Shown here one piece after another: positions 26,800 to 41,632 of a stretch of 64,000 nt of DNA (position 1 is its first letter; each line of letters opens with the position of its first letter). Source of the stretch: Nocardia altamirensis NBRC 108246. Lineage in GTDB: Bacteria; Actinomycetota; Actinomycetes; Mycobacteriales; Mycobacteriaceae. Made by a program: the position numbers and the translations under genes. The notes beneath the pieces are model-generated. The model worked only from the letters and a program-made list of their open reading frames with translations, was not told the DNA's origin and did not search any database. The DNA lies in assembly GCF_001612685.1 (NCBI RefSeq), contig NZ_BDAY01000014.1, positions 145,196 to 209,195 on the forward strand, written 5' to 3'.

Positions 26800-26824
26800 G
26801 ATGGAAACACAGTAGGAGACCCTG

Positions 26825-27262
26825 ATGGCACCGCTGGTTGTACTCACTGTCATCGCCGCTCTGGCCAGGCTCATCGGCTGGCTCGCCGGACTCGAATGGC
26901 TCGACTCGTGGCCACACGCCGTCGCGATCGGCCTCGCGGCGATGTTCGTGCTGACCGCGAGCGCGCACTTCCTCTCGCCGCGCCGTGAGGCACTGGTGGC
27001 GATGGTGCCGCCCGCACTGCCCAAACCGGCCGCGCTCGTCACTATCACCGGCGTGCTCGAACTGGCAGGCGCGGTCGGACTGCTCATCCCGGCGACCTCG
27101 GCCGTCGCGGCCTCGGCACTGATCGCGATGATGGTCCTGATGTTCCCGGCCAATATCCGTGCGGCCAAGACGGATCTCGGCATCAAGACCATGCCGCTGC
27201 CGCTGCGCGCCGTCGTCCAGCTGATCTTCATCGGAGCACTCGCCCTTGTGCTCGTCGGCTGA
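26825..27262 (+). CDS. DoxX-family membrane protein, second copy
   Basis: 145 residues, four helices. VTITGVLELAGAVGLLIPAT and FPANIRAAKTDLGIK are typical of DoxX-like proteins. The sequence is only distantly similar to the DoxX gene at 24490. It is divergent from a TetR gene and probably induced when that repressor is released. GTAGGAGA lies just before the ATG. It ends at a strong bidirectional terminator. Confidence 0.85.
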   Translation: MAPLVVLTVIAALARLIGWLAGLEWLDSWPHAVAIGLAAMFVLTASAHFLSPRREALVAMVPPALPKPAALVTITGVLELAGAVGLLIPATSAVAASALIAMMVLMFPANIRAAKTDLGIKTMPLPLRAVVQLIFIGALALVLVG

Positions 27263-27280
27263 CGACATCCATGGGGTCGA

Positions 27281-27331
27281 CGGCAAAGCCCGCCCGCGCA
27301 ACGATTTACGGTGCCAGGGCGGGCTTTGCCG
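27281..27331. terminator. Bidirectional hairpin terminator at the end of the polyketide operon
   Basis: CGGCAAAGCCCGCCC pairs with GGGCGGGCTTTGCCG, a perfect 15-bp stem with a 21-base loop, between the convergent DoxX gene and the last gene of the polyketide operon. It can end both transcripts, though it begins right at both stops. Confidence 0.75.
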
Positions 27332-27338
27332 GGTGCGC

Positions 27339-28148
27339 TCAGGTCGCCGCGCGCGCCTTCGCGATGGTGCGCCGCATGAACGGCCGCGCCATATCCTCCG
27401 GCAGGTTCGCCCACGCGAGGAAGAACCTGGTCAGCGGATCCAGCGCGAGGTGATGCCGCCCACGCTCCAGCCCGCGCACGGCGGCCTCGGCGACGCGCTC
27501 GGCCGACATCGGCTCGATCGATCCGGTAATCGCCTTGGTCTCCACCGGTTTACGGACATTCTCCTTGGCCAGCCCCGGTGTGTCGGTGTCGGCCGGATAG
27601 ATCACCGTCACCCCGATGCCTGCGGGTTCGGCCTCGTAGCGCAGGCACAGCGCGAACTGCCGAACGCTCGCCTTGGTCGGTCCGTAGCCGCTGTAACCGA
27701 CGATACCGAGGAACGCGCTGGTCGAGCTCACGAGAAGGACCTTGCCGCGCGACCTTTCGACCATCCCGGGCAGCACGCAGCGCACCGCGTGCACCGCGCC
27801 GAGATAGTTGGCGCTCATCTGCACCTCGAACTCGCCCGCCTCGACATCGAGGAACCGGCCGGGCAGCGTGAGCCCCGCGCAGCAGGCGAGTGCCTCGCAC
27901 GGCCCGTGCTTGCCCTCCAATTCCGCGATGGCCGAGGCGAGTTGGTCCCGGTGCGTGACATCGGCGACGGCCCAGTCGCCGCCGATCCGCTTGGCCGCGT
28001 CCCGCAACGGCACCTTGCGCCGCGCGATCACCGAGACCTGCGCGCCGCGCCTGGCGAACGCGGACGCAACGGCGGCACCGATCCCCTCCGAACCGCCGGT
28101 CACGATGACATGCTTACCGACCCACTGCGTTCCGTTGCGACCGGTCAT
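27339..28148 (-). CDS. SDR resembling 3-ketodihydrosphingosine reductase (KDSR/TSC10 type)
   Basis: 269 residues from ATG 28148, GAGGGTC upstream, 10 bases after the UnbL stop. Cofactor loop VTGGSEGIG (17-25), catalytic Ser141/142, Tyr155 and Lys159 in YSGYGPTKAS. The segment YPADTDTPGLAKENVRKPVE (184-203) closely matches the eukaryotic KDSR hallmark YPPDTDTPGFxxENxxKPxET, and NYLGAVHAVRCVLPGMVERS matches as well. KDSR reduces the ketone of 3-ketosphinganine using NADPH. With an oxoamine synthase in the same operon, I infer that it reduces the alpha-amino ketone product to an amino alcohol. A general SDR role remains possible. Confidence 0.85.
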   Translation of the reverse strand: MTGRNGTQWVGKHVIVTGGSEGIGAAVASAFARRGAQVSVIARRKVPLRDAAKRIGGDWAVADVTHRDQLASAIAELEGKHGPCEALACCAGLTLPGRFLDVEAGEFEVQMSANYLGAVHAVRCVLPGMVERSRGKVLLVSSTSAFLGIVGYSGYGPTKASVRQFALCLRYEAEPAGIGVTVIYPADTDTPGLAKENVRKPVETKAITGSIEPMSAERVAEAAVRGLERGRHHLALDPLTRFFLAWANLPEDMARPFMRRTIAKARAAT

Positions 28149-28158
28149 CGCGCGACCC

Positions 28159-29124
28159 TCAGGTCCGGCTCGCGGTGACGATCTCCGCGATCCGATCACG
28201 CCACAGCAGGTAGGTCCCCGAGCTGCCGTCGGTGGGCAGGTCGAGCAGCGAATCGTTGATCAGCGCATCGGTTTCCGCGACCGAGTGCCCGCAGAACACC
28301 CGTGCCGCCGCCTCGCTGTGCTCGTTGCTGCTGTTGGTCTGCTGCCTGATCTTGGTGACCATTGCGCAGCCCAGCGAGACCTGTGGCCGGTATTGCCCGG
28401 CGACCTCCCAGAGTTCCTCCATGTCAATGGGTTCCACGCCGCCGGCGAAGGTCACCGCGATGCCGACCCCGCTCCACAGATCGGCGTGGCGCTGTTCGGC
28501 GAAGCCGCCGATGCGTTCGGCCACCGCCTTCGGCGTGCCGCCGCCGATGAACCACAGCGCCCTGCCGAGGCCGTTGTCCGCGATACGCTGCAGGTTGGCG
28601 CGATCGCCCATCCATCGCGGGTACCTGGTGTCGATGTGCTGGCCGTCCACGTAGCGCCGCTTCTGGAAGAACGCCTTGTAGAAGCCGTACCCGTCCACCG
28701 CCAGCCACTTGAACAGCGGATGTTGCGGAAAGAGCTTCTTCCAGCGCTGCTTCGGGATCTTCGCGAGCGCCAGCCCGACCCCGACGACCATGGTGAGGTC
28801 GTGCACCTTCGACTCGGGCCCGACGATCAGATCGTGGGCCCGGTGTCCGGGCGAGAGCGAGTCGATGGCGGTGAGCCCGACGGCCGCACCCTCATAGGCG
28901 AATCCGCGATACTTGGGCGGCACCTGCGCGAGCTGGGCGACCAATTCGGCGTTGTTCGAACTGCGCACCGCCTTGTCGATCCCGCCGACCAGGTTCATCG
29001 TCACCTGCTCCAGCTCGAGCGCGGCATGCGGGTTCGACTGTTCGAAGCTCTGCATCACCGTGCGCACGCTGGCCGGACTCGGAACAAATAAGGCCGCGCG
29101 CAGCGGGCCCAAAGGTGAAGGCAT
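28159..29124 (-). CDS. DUF1702-family protein, homologue of enediyne-cluster UnbL
   Basis: 321 residues from ATG 29124 (MPSPLGPLRAALFVPSPASV), with CGGAGAA upstream. The motif VPPKYRGFAYEGAAVGLTAI followed by SLSPG and VGVGLALAKIP is the signature of DUF1702. RALWFIGGGTP and HADLWSGVGIAVTFAGGVE are further family blocks. DUF1702 proteins (UnbL) are conserved in enediyne biosynthetic clusters, but their biochemical role is unknown. No signal peptide or membrane helix is evident. It is flanked by flavin reductase and KDSR-like genes in a tight operon. Confidence 0.85.
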   Translation of the reverse strand: MPSPLGPLRAALFVPSPASVRTVMQSFEQSNPHAALELEQVTMNLVGGIDKAVRSSNNAELVAQLAQVPPKYRGFAYEGAAVGLTAIDSLSPGHRAHDLIVGPESKVHDLTMVVGVGLALAKIPKQRWKKLFPQHPLFKWLAVDGYGFYKAFFQKRRYVDGQHIDTRYPRWMGDRANLQRIADNGLGRALWFIGGGTPKAVAERIGGFAEQRHADLWSGVGIAVTFAGGVEPIDMEELWEVAGQYRPQVSLGCAMVTKIRQQTNSSNEHSEAAARVFCGHSVAETDALINDSLLDLPTDGSSGTYLLWRDRIAEIVTASRT

Positions 29125-29143
29125 GACAGGGTTCTCCGTTTCT

Positions 29144-29638
29144 TCATGGGATGAAGGGCCGATAGCCGCCGTCGTAGAAGGCGAGCGCCCCCGCGGCGGC
29201 CAGCGCGGGATCTCGTTCGGCGTGCACGACCTCGCCGATGACGATGCTGTGGTCACCGCAGTCGTGGATCGTGTCGAGCTTGCATTCCAGCCCTGCCACC
29301 GTCCGCGCCAGCATCGGCGCGCCGGTGTGCGGGCCCTCGTGCCAGTCCACCTGCCGGAATTGTGCGGAGCCATCGGGTCTCGTGGAATCGGCGAAGTAGC
29401 GGGCCAGTGCCTCCTGCTGCGCCGTGAGCACCGAAATGGCGAACGCGCCCGCCTCCTGGATCGCCCGATGCAGCCTGGCGGTGTGCGCGACGCACACCAG
29501 GATCAGCGGGGGATCGAGCGAGACGGACGTGAACGCGTTGGCGGTCATCCCGTGTGGCCGTGGCCATCCGGTGGTGATCACCGTGACACCGGTGGTGAAC
29601 GCGCCGAGCACGCGGCGCAGCTCGGCGCTGTCGGTCAT
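29144..29638 (-). CDS. Flavin reductase (FMN-binding split barrel)
   Basis: 164 residues. ATG 29638 overlaps the UnbU stop (ATGA). The family is clear from LGAFTTGVTVITTGWPRPHG, MTANAFTSVSLDPPLILVCV and CKLDTIHDCGDHSIVIGEV. Such enzymes reduce free FMN/FAD with NAD(P)H for a partner oxygenase, or bind flavin as electron carriers. No flavin-dependent monooxygenase is encoded in this operon, so the partner may be the NqrB/RnfD-like UnbU protein next to it, or an enzyme elsewhere. Confidence 0.9.
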   Translation of the reverse strand: MTDSAELRRVLGAFTTGVTVITTGWPRPHGMTANAFTSVSLDPPLILVCVAHTARLHRAIQEAGAFAISVLTAQQEALARYFADSTRPDGSAQFRQVDWHEGPHTGAPMLARTVAGLECKLDTIHDCGDHSIVIGEVVHAERDPALAAAGALAFYDGGYRPFIP

Positions 29639-30837
29639 GGGCGTGCCGCCTCCTTTTCGAGCTCGGCCGCATTCGGCGTTGCCTTCGCCGCGACAACCGC
29701 CGGCTCGGCGGGCGTGCTCGGCGTCGCCGGTTGCGGCTGCCACCATTCGGCGATTCCGCGTGCCCACCAATACATTCCGCGCGCACCGCAGACGATGACG
29801 AGCGCGAAGAACAGGCCGTAGGAGATGTGCAGCGCGGTGACGATGCCGTACACGATGCCGACCGAGGCACCGAACATCATCTGCTGCTTCTTGCCCGTCG
29901 GCGTCGTGCCGGGGTCGGTGACCATGTAGTTGGAGAACAGGACGAACGCGAGCCCGGTGATGACCGTGAACGAGGCGAAGACCGAGACTCCCGGCTCGAA
30001 CAGTCCGCGCACCACCGCCTGCAACACGAAGGCCCCGACCCAGGCCAAGATCAGCGGCATCTTCAGCGTCAACTTGGCGTTGAGCATGGTGCCGGTGAAC
30101 AGCAACACCACGATGATGAGCGCGTCCGCCGGACCGGAGATGTTCTCCACGAAGTGATACGGCGGCGCGACCGCGATCATCGGGAAGACCAGGATGGCCA
30201 CCACGATGCCGAAGTTCGACGGGTTCATGAAGTGCCGCATCTTGCCGTTGATCTTGGCCCGCAACACCCACTTCGCGCCGACGGCAACGGTGACGCCGAA
30301 GATGACCGGCCACAGCTGATCATGCGCGAAGGTCAGGAAGTTGAACGCGAGACCGGTGATGTGCGCGGGCAGCAGGAACTCGAACATGCCGCGCGGCCCA
30401 CGGCCCATGAAGGCGGGCTTGCGCTGATATGCCCAGGACGCAAGGACTTCCAGGCCGATCTCCACGGTGTACGCGGTGGCCAGTGCGATGAACGGCCACA
30501 GGAACGGCTGTTCGAAACCGAGCAGCGGGAAACCGATGAGATTGAAGATGGTGATCGAGATGGCGAAGTTGCGCAGCGCGAGATAGCGCTTGTCTTTCAC
30601 GGGCGCAGGAGTTTCCACCCACTCCTTGGCGAACTCGGTGCCCGAGCGCTGCAACGCGACGATGCGTTCGGTCGTGCTCGTCGCATGCCCGTCGCCGTTG
30701 CCGTCGGCGACTTTTCCTTCGGCACTGTGGCTTCCGACGCCATCGGCGCTGCCGTTTCCGGTGGCGTCGACACTGGGTGGTGATCCGTCCGGTTGACCGT
30801 TGGTCGCACCGGGAGTCGGCTTGTCGTTGTCGCTCAT
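29635..30837 (-). CDS. RnfD/NqrB-like membrane protein, homologue of enediyne-cluster UnbU
   Basis: 400 residues from ATG 30837, which shares a base with the UnbV stop (TGATG); CAGGAGGTCAAG lies upstream. A hydrophilic Gly/Asp-rich N-terminus (about 65 residues) precedes about nine transmembrane helices. RnfD/NqrB signatures are the MNPSNFGIVVAIL segment and MVTDPGTTPTGKKQQMMFGA, matching the TDP...P...G...G pattern of the family. RnfD/NqrB subunits bind flavin and move electrons across the membrane; UnbU is the version conserved in enediyne clusters with unknown role. The usual covalent-flavin S-G-A-T motif was not found. Confidence 0.85.
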   Translation of the reverse strand: MSDNDKPTPGATNGQPDGSPPSVDATGNGSADGVGSHSAEGKVADGNGDGHATSTTERIVALQRSGTEFAKEWVETPAPVKDKRYLALRNFAISITIFNLIGFPLLGFEQPFLWPFIALATAYTVEIGLEVLASWAYQRKPAFMGRGPRGMFEFLLPAHITGLAFNFLTFAHDQLWPVIFGVTVAVGAKWVLRAKINGKMRHFMNPSNFGIVVAILVFPMIAVAPPYHFVENISGPADALIIVVLLFTGTMLNAKLTLKMPLILAWVGAFVLQAVVRGLFEPGVSVFASFTVITGLAFVLFSNYMVTDPGTTPTGKKQQMMFGASVGIVYGIVTALHISYGLFFALVIVCGARGMYWWARGIAEWWQPQPATPSTPAEPAVVAAKATPNAAELEKEAARP

Positions 30838-32840
30838 CACTTGACCTCCTGAGCACTGGAAGTGAGGCTCATCGTGTGCCAGCCCGGTGTGAGCTGGATC
30901 GTCTGCTCGTGCGGTGCACCCTTGCTGTCGCGCCAGCACAGCTTGACCTCGAGCGGCGCCTTCGGATCGACGTCGCCGAGGCCGAGATGTACCTCGGTGG
31001 CACGCTTTCCGGTGTGGCCGCTGCCGCCGTCGAGGTGCGCGGTGTGCAGCTTGCCGTCCGGTGTGCGCACCTGCACCTGCGCGTCGATGGCAGGAACGCC
31101 GAGCGTGGGAAGTCCGGCGACGGTGGTGGGAGCCGAGCCGTCCTTGGCCGGTTTGACCAGCTTCAGCCCGAGGAACTGACCGTCCTTCGCCCCGTTGTTG
31201 CGGTAGAAGACCGGGTCCGCCCACTGCCTGGCGACGGCGAAGCTGAGCGCGCCGCTGCCGGTGGTGTCGCCGACCGCGATGCCGCGCGAGGGGATCGGGG
31301 CGTCCATGCCGAGCGCGTGGGTGAGGTTGGCGAACTTGCCGTCGTCACCCTGGCTGAAGAAGCCCATGGGATCGCTGCCGGACAGGTCATCGCCCTTGGC
31401 GATAACCGGCCATGCCACTGGGTATTTCACCAGATCGTCGTTGATGGTGCCCGCTTCCTGGATCTGCGGCCACCGGTTGGTGTCGCCCTTGATCATCCCG
31501 GTCGCCTGGATCACCTCGTTGCGGCCGTCGTTGTCGAAGTCGTCGATCTTGGCGTCCCAGCCCCAGGTCTGCCACGCCAATCCGACCTCGGGGGCCCGGT
31601 TCTTGAACGGTGCGACGCCGTCGTTGAGCTCGGCGGCGGCATCCTCGGTGTTCTTGGCCGTGTTGTACCAGGCGAAATGCCCTTCCATCAGCGCGAACCG
31701 TGCGGCGATATTGCTGACGAACAGGTCGGGCATGCCGTCACCGTTCAGGTCACCGAAGTCGGCGGCCATGCCTTTGTACGAATCATGGCCCATGACATAG
31801 GATTTCGGGTCGGTGATACCGCGCTCGCCCTCGGCGAAGCCGAAGCGGATGTCACCGGGCTTGGACCGGTTGACGAACATCCGGTCCTTGCCGAAGTCGT
31901 TGGACACGTACAGCTCTGGGAGCTGGTCGCCAGTGAGATCGGTGGCGGCCGCGGCGAGCACCCACCCGGAGGATTTGCCGATCGGGAACGGCTGGGCCAC
32001 TTCTCGGTAGTCGACCGTTGGTTCGGGGCCCGCGGTGGCGCCGTTCAGCGTGAAGATGCGGTTACCACCGCCGTTGGCGGCGTTGGAGAACGAGTCGGTC
32101 ATCCACAGCGCGAGGCGACCGTCCTGCTTCAACGCGTCCATGTCGGGGAAGTAGTTGCCGATGAAGATGTCGGTGGTGCCGTTGCCGTCGAAGTCGGCGA
32201 TGGCGACGGCGGCGGTGATCCAGCGCTGCCCGTGGTACGTGCCATCCTCGGAATCGGGGACCGGAACCAGGTCGACCGGGCGGAATGCCTTGCCGTCCAG
32301 CGTCTTTGCGTCCGACCGCTGCAGGTAGACGATCGGCGTGCGGCCGTAGAAGTGCACGAGCAGGTCGGTCCGGCCGTCACTGTTGTAGTCGCCGGGCACG
32401 CACCCGGCGGGCACCGCGGCCTCGTCCATCCGCAGCGGCGCCGGGTCGAGGATGAACGGCGCGTACCGGCTGGTCTTGCTGTCCGGGGTGGGGGTGACGT
32501 ACACCTTGTCCGCCCGGACGTCGACCATGCACAGATCGTCGGAGAGCCGGTTGCCGTCGATGTCGTTCATCGCGGCGGCCGCGCCGATCGAGGAGATCCA
32601 CGCCGCAAGGTGCTCGTACGGGTACCGCACGTCGCGGATCGTGCGATCGCTGCGGACGCCGTCCGGCATCGCGATCGGCATCGGCGTGAAGTCGAACCGG
32701 CTGGCGATCGGACCGCCCGCGTCGTCGAAGGTGGGCAGCAGCGAGCTGCGCGCCGGGATGAACAAGGCGCCCATGATCAACAGGGCTACCGCTGGCACCA
32801 CAGCTTTCCGGAGAACTGATCGACTGAGGGGGATTTTCAC
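30837..32840 (-). CDS. FG-GAP/ASPIC protein, homologue of enediyne-cluster UnbV (CRTAC1 family)
   Basis: 667 residues. ATG 32840 overlaps the oxoamine synthase stop (ATGA). One N-terminal hydrophobic helix after KIPLSRSVLRK (about 11-30) acts as signal or anchor. Calcium-binding FG-GAP repeats follow: DYNSDGRTDLLV, DFDGNGTTDIFIGN, DLTGDQLPELYVSN, DLNGDGMPDLFVSN and DFDNDGRNEVIQ. The C-terminal ASPIC/UnbV domain contains QVQVRTPDGKLHTAHLDGGS and KRATEVHLGLGDVD. It is an extracytoplasmic beta-propeller. UnbV proteins accompany UnbU and UnbL in enediyne clusters without known activity. Confidence 0.88.
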   Translation of the reverse strand: MKIPLSRSVLRKAVVPAVALLIMGALFIPARSSLLPTFDDAGGPIASRFDFTPMPIAMPDGVRSDRTIRDVRYPYEHLAAWISSIGAAAAMNDIDGNRLSDDLCMVDVRADKVYVTPTPDSKTSRYAPFILDPAPLRMDEAAVPAGCVPGDYNSDGRTDLLVHFYGRTPIVYLQRSDAKTLDGKAFRPVDLVPVPDSEDGTYHGQRWITAAVAIADFDGNGTTDIFIGNYFPDMDALKQDGRLALWMTDSFSNAANGGGNRIFTLNGATAGPEPTVDYREVAQPFPIGKSSGWVLAAAATDLTGDQLPELYVSNDFGKDRMFVNRSKPGDIRFGFAEGERGITDPKSYVMGHDSYKGMAADFGDLNGDGMPDLFVSNIAARFALMEGHFAWYNTAKNTEDAAAELNDGVAPFKNRAPEVGLAWQTWGWDAKIDDFDNDGRNEVIQATGMIKGDTNRWPQIQEAGTINDDLVKYPVAWPVIAKGDDLSGSDPMGFFSQGDDGKFANLTHALGMDAPIPSRGIAVGDTTGSGALSFAVARQWADPVFYRNNGAKDGQFLGLKLVKPAKDGSAPTTVAGLPTLGVPAIDAQVQVRTPDGKLHTAHLDGGSGHTGKRATEVHLGLGDVDPKAPLEVKLCWRDSKGAPHEQTIQLTPGWHTMSLTSSAQEVK

Positions 32841-34266
32841 GAGTTCTCCTCCTGGAAGAAAGTGGATTGCTGTCCTGCCGTATCGGCGAGTCCGTCGAGC
32901 ACCTCGCGCAGCGCCGCCAGCGCCTGGTCCAGTTGTTGTTCGGTGTGGCGGCAGTTGATGAAGAAGCGCAACCGCGCCTCACCGGCCGGCACCGTGGGAT
33001 GGGAGATGGCGTTGACGCTGAAGTCGCGCTGCAACATGGCGACCGCGCCGAGCACCGCGGGTTCGTCGGCGCCGGTGATGATCGGCGTGATCGGGGTGCC
33101 CTCCGAAGTGCCTGTGTCGAAACCGCATTCGTTGGCCCTGCGATGGAAGTACGCGGCGTTGTGGCGCAGGGTGGCGACCCGGTCCGGCTCTTCCCGAAGC
33201 ACGGCAAGGCTTTCCAGGGCTGCCGCGATGGCAGAGGGCGCAGGCGAGGCCGTGTACATGCTCAGCCCGCCTGCCACATACTTGAAACCGTCGATCAGTT
33301 CCCGGTTTCCGGCGAGGTAGCCGCCGACGCTGCCGATCGCCTTGGACAGCGTGCCCATCCAGACATCGACGGCGTCGCCGGGGAGATCGAACAGCTCGCG
33401 CACGCCGAGCCCGTTCGCGCCGAGCACGCCGAACGAATGCGCCTCGTCGATCATGATCGAGCAGTTGTATTTGCGGGCCATCTCGATGATTTCGGGCAGC
33501 CGGACCACATCGCCGTCCATGCTGTAGAGGCCCTCGATGAGCACGAGCGCCCGGTCGAAGCTGCGCCGCGACATCTTCAGGATCGCCTCGAGCGATTCCG
33601 GGTCGTTGTGCCGGAAGTTGACTCGCTTGCACCTGGCCCACTCGGTGCCCGCCACCATGCTGTTGTGGATCAGTGAGTCGCAGACCGCGAGATCGCGCTT
33701 GCCGAGCAGGAATCCGATCGCGGCGGCGTTGGTGAGATAGCCGCTCGCGGTCACGATCGCGGCGTCGGTGTCGTAGAGGCCTGCGATCTCGTGCTCCAGC
33801 TGGCCGTAGATCGGGAGCTCACCCGCGACGATGCGGACCGCGGCGGCGGAGGTGCCGTATTCGTCGATGGCGTCCTTGGCGGCCTGCTGCACGCGCGGTG
33901 ACGCGGCCAGGTCCAGGTAGCCGAAGCTGCTGAAGTTGACCACGTCTCGACCCGCCATCCGGGTGACGGCTCCGCTGACGCCCTCGTGCGGCAGGTAATA
34001 CGGGTTCTCCAGACCCATCTTGGTGACGAACTCGTCGAAGCGGCCGAAGCGTCGCGCGGCCTCGAGCACGCCGGGGTGGTCCTTGAAGGAGGTGGTCGCC
34101 CGGTCGGCGGCGGCCTTGCCGTTGTTGCCGACGTCGGCGGTATTCGCCTGCCCAGCAACGGCATTCCCGTCACCATTGGTGGCCGCGCCGCCGCTGTCCG
34201 CGCCGCCGTCGCCGTGTTTGGCCAGCAACGCGCGCGCCAGCTCGCGCGAATCGTTCTGATCGATGG

Positions 34267-34270
<4 letters not shown>
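32837..34270 (-). CDS. Alpha-oxoamine synthase (serine palmitoyltransferase/AONS family), PKS-associated
   Basis: 477 residues. ATG 34270 overlaps the PKS stop (ATGA). A disordered Gly/Asn/Asp-rich region (20-60) precedes the PLP fold: FSSFGYLDLAASPRVQQAA, stacking His202 (SLIHNSMVAG), DEAHSFG (275-281) and the PLP lysine Lys310 in GTLSKAIGSVGGYLAG. The family condenses an acyl thioester with an amino acid, losing CO2, to give an alpha-amino ketone (serine palmitoyltransferase, KBL, AONS; Fum8 and SxtA in polyketide pathways). Coupled to a PKS lacking thioesterase, it most likely releases the chain. The amino acid used cannot be read from the sequence. Confidence 0.92.
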
Positions 34271-40602
<6,332 letters not shown>

Positions 40603-40748
40603 GCAAAGTCCTCTGGATGTCAGGACATCGAAATCAATGCGCGGGTAGGCTGTTTCGGTGCCGCGCGTTCGAATTGTCTTGGAGAGCACCGTAACCGTGC
40701 GCCTGCCGCATGTGTGATTTGGCCGCGTCGTCCGGTGTGAATTTGGTT

Positions 40749-40784
40749 CCGTGGTAGGAGGTCTTCGTCCAACCATGGTAGGAG
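40749..40784. repeat. Two direct repeats upstream of the PKS operon
   Basis: CC(G/A)TGGTAGGAG occurs at 40749-40760 and 40773-40784, 24 bases apart start to start; the second contains CCATGG. They lie 147-182 bases upstream of the PKS start and could be activator or repressor half-sites. The 480 bases between the PKS start (40602) and the gene at 41084 contain no convincing gene; this and the array at 40925-41012 are the main structures in it. Confidence 0.45.
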
Positions 40785-40924
40785 AAAGCTGTGATCAGGG
40801 TCAATACGGTTACCCGAAACCGGTACGTAATCCCTTGTCGCAGCCACCTATTGGGTCGGCATCTGTGCAGCATGACGGCATTATTCTGCTGTTATTACAG
40901 GGTTATGGGATTGCGCATGCGTGG

Positions 40925-41012
40925 CATCACAGTGTTATTCGTCCACCATCACAGTGTTATTCACGTCGAATGACGTTGTTATACCGGAGCGCTGACGTAG
41001 TTATTGTCGAGA
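40925..41012. repeat. Array of four 22-bp-period direct repeats (GTTATT core), SARP-like geometry
   Basis: GTTATT or GTTATA begins at 40934, 40956, 40978 and 41000, exactly 22 bases apart. The first two units share CATCACAGTGTTATTC in full; the others keep TGACGT(T/A)GTTAT. Further GTTAT copies lie at 40891 and 40902, 11 bases apart. Direct repeats at 11 or 22 bp are the binding geometry of SARP and other OmpR-type pathway activators. The array lies between the PKS operon and the SnoaL-like gene and could serve either. No SARP gene is in the window. Confidence 0.65.
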
Positions 41013-41083
41013 TGGTTCGACCCTCAACGATTTTCGCGGCTAGAATGATTCGGCGAATGTGTTTCCGGCGAAAGGCGTTGGTC

Positions 41084-41632
41084 GTGGATCCGTACAGCAC
41101 CGGGCAGTTCCGTATCGAGCCGGAAGCCGAGCCGATCGAGAGCGCGGCCTGGCTCGCCGAGTTCACCGAACGATATATCGCGGGGTGGAACACCGGCGAC
41201 GGCGCCGCCGTCGCGAAATGTGCTGCCGAGGACACCATCTGGTACGACCCGTCGCTCGGGAAGCAAGCGGTCGGGCGGTCCGGCGTCGAGGAATTCGTCT
41301 CCGATACCGTGCGGTCTTTCCCGGATGTGGCCTATACCAACCCTTTTCCGCCACTGCTCGCCGCGGAGTCCAAGGCCGCGGTGGTGCCGTGGCGGATGAC
41401 CGGCACCCACCTCGGCCTGATCGATCCACCCGGGTTCGCGGCCACCGGCAAGAAGATCGACCTGCTGGTGATCGACATCTGGCAGTTCAAGGGCGGCCTC
41501 ATCTGGCGTAGTCAGGCGACCTGGGACCTGCAGGAGATGCTGTTGCAGCTCGGGTTGATGCCGCCGCGCGGTAGCACCGCCGAGCGCGCGATGGCGCGGG
41601 CTCAGCGGGTGCGTTCCCGGCTGCCGTTCTAG
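41084..41632 (+). CDS. SnoaL-like / NTF2-fold protein
   Basis: 182 residues from GTG 41084, with AAAGGCG upstream; ATGs further upstream lack ribosome sites. The NTF2-like cone fold is suggested by FTERYIAGWNTGDGAAVAKC, CAAEDTIWYDPSLG and FVSDTVRSFPDVAYTN, as in SnoaL polyketide cyclases and limonene epoxide hydrolase-like proteins. It is divergent from the polyketide operon with the repeat array between, so it may tailor the product, or be an unrelated small hydrolase. Its stop overlaps the convergent TetR gene by four bases. Confidence 0.78.
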   Translation: MDPYSTGQFRIEPEAEPIESAAWLAEFTERYIAGWNTGDGAAVAKCAAEDTIWYDPSLGKQAVGRSGVEEFVSDTVRSFPDVAYTNPFPPLLAAESKAAVVPWRMTGTHLGLIDPPGFAATGKKIDLLVIDIWQFKGGLIWRSQATWDLQEMLLQLGLMPPRGSTAERAMARAQRVRSRLPF

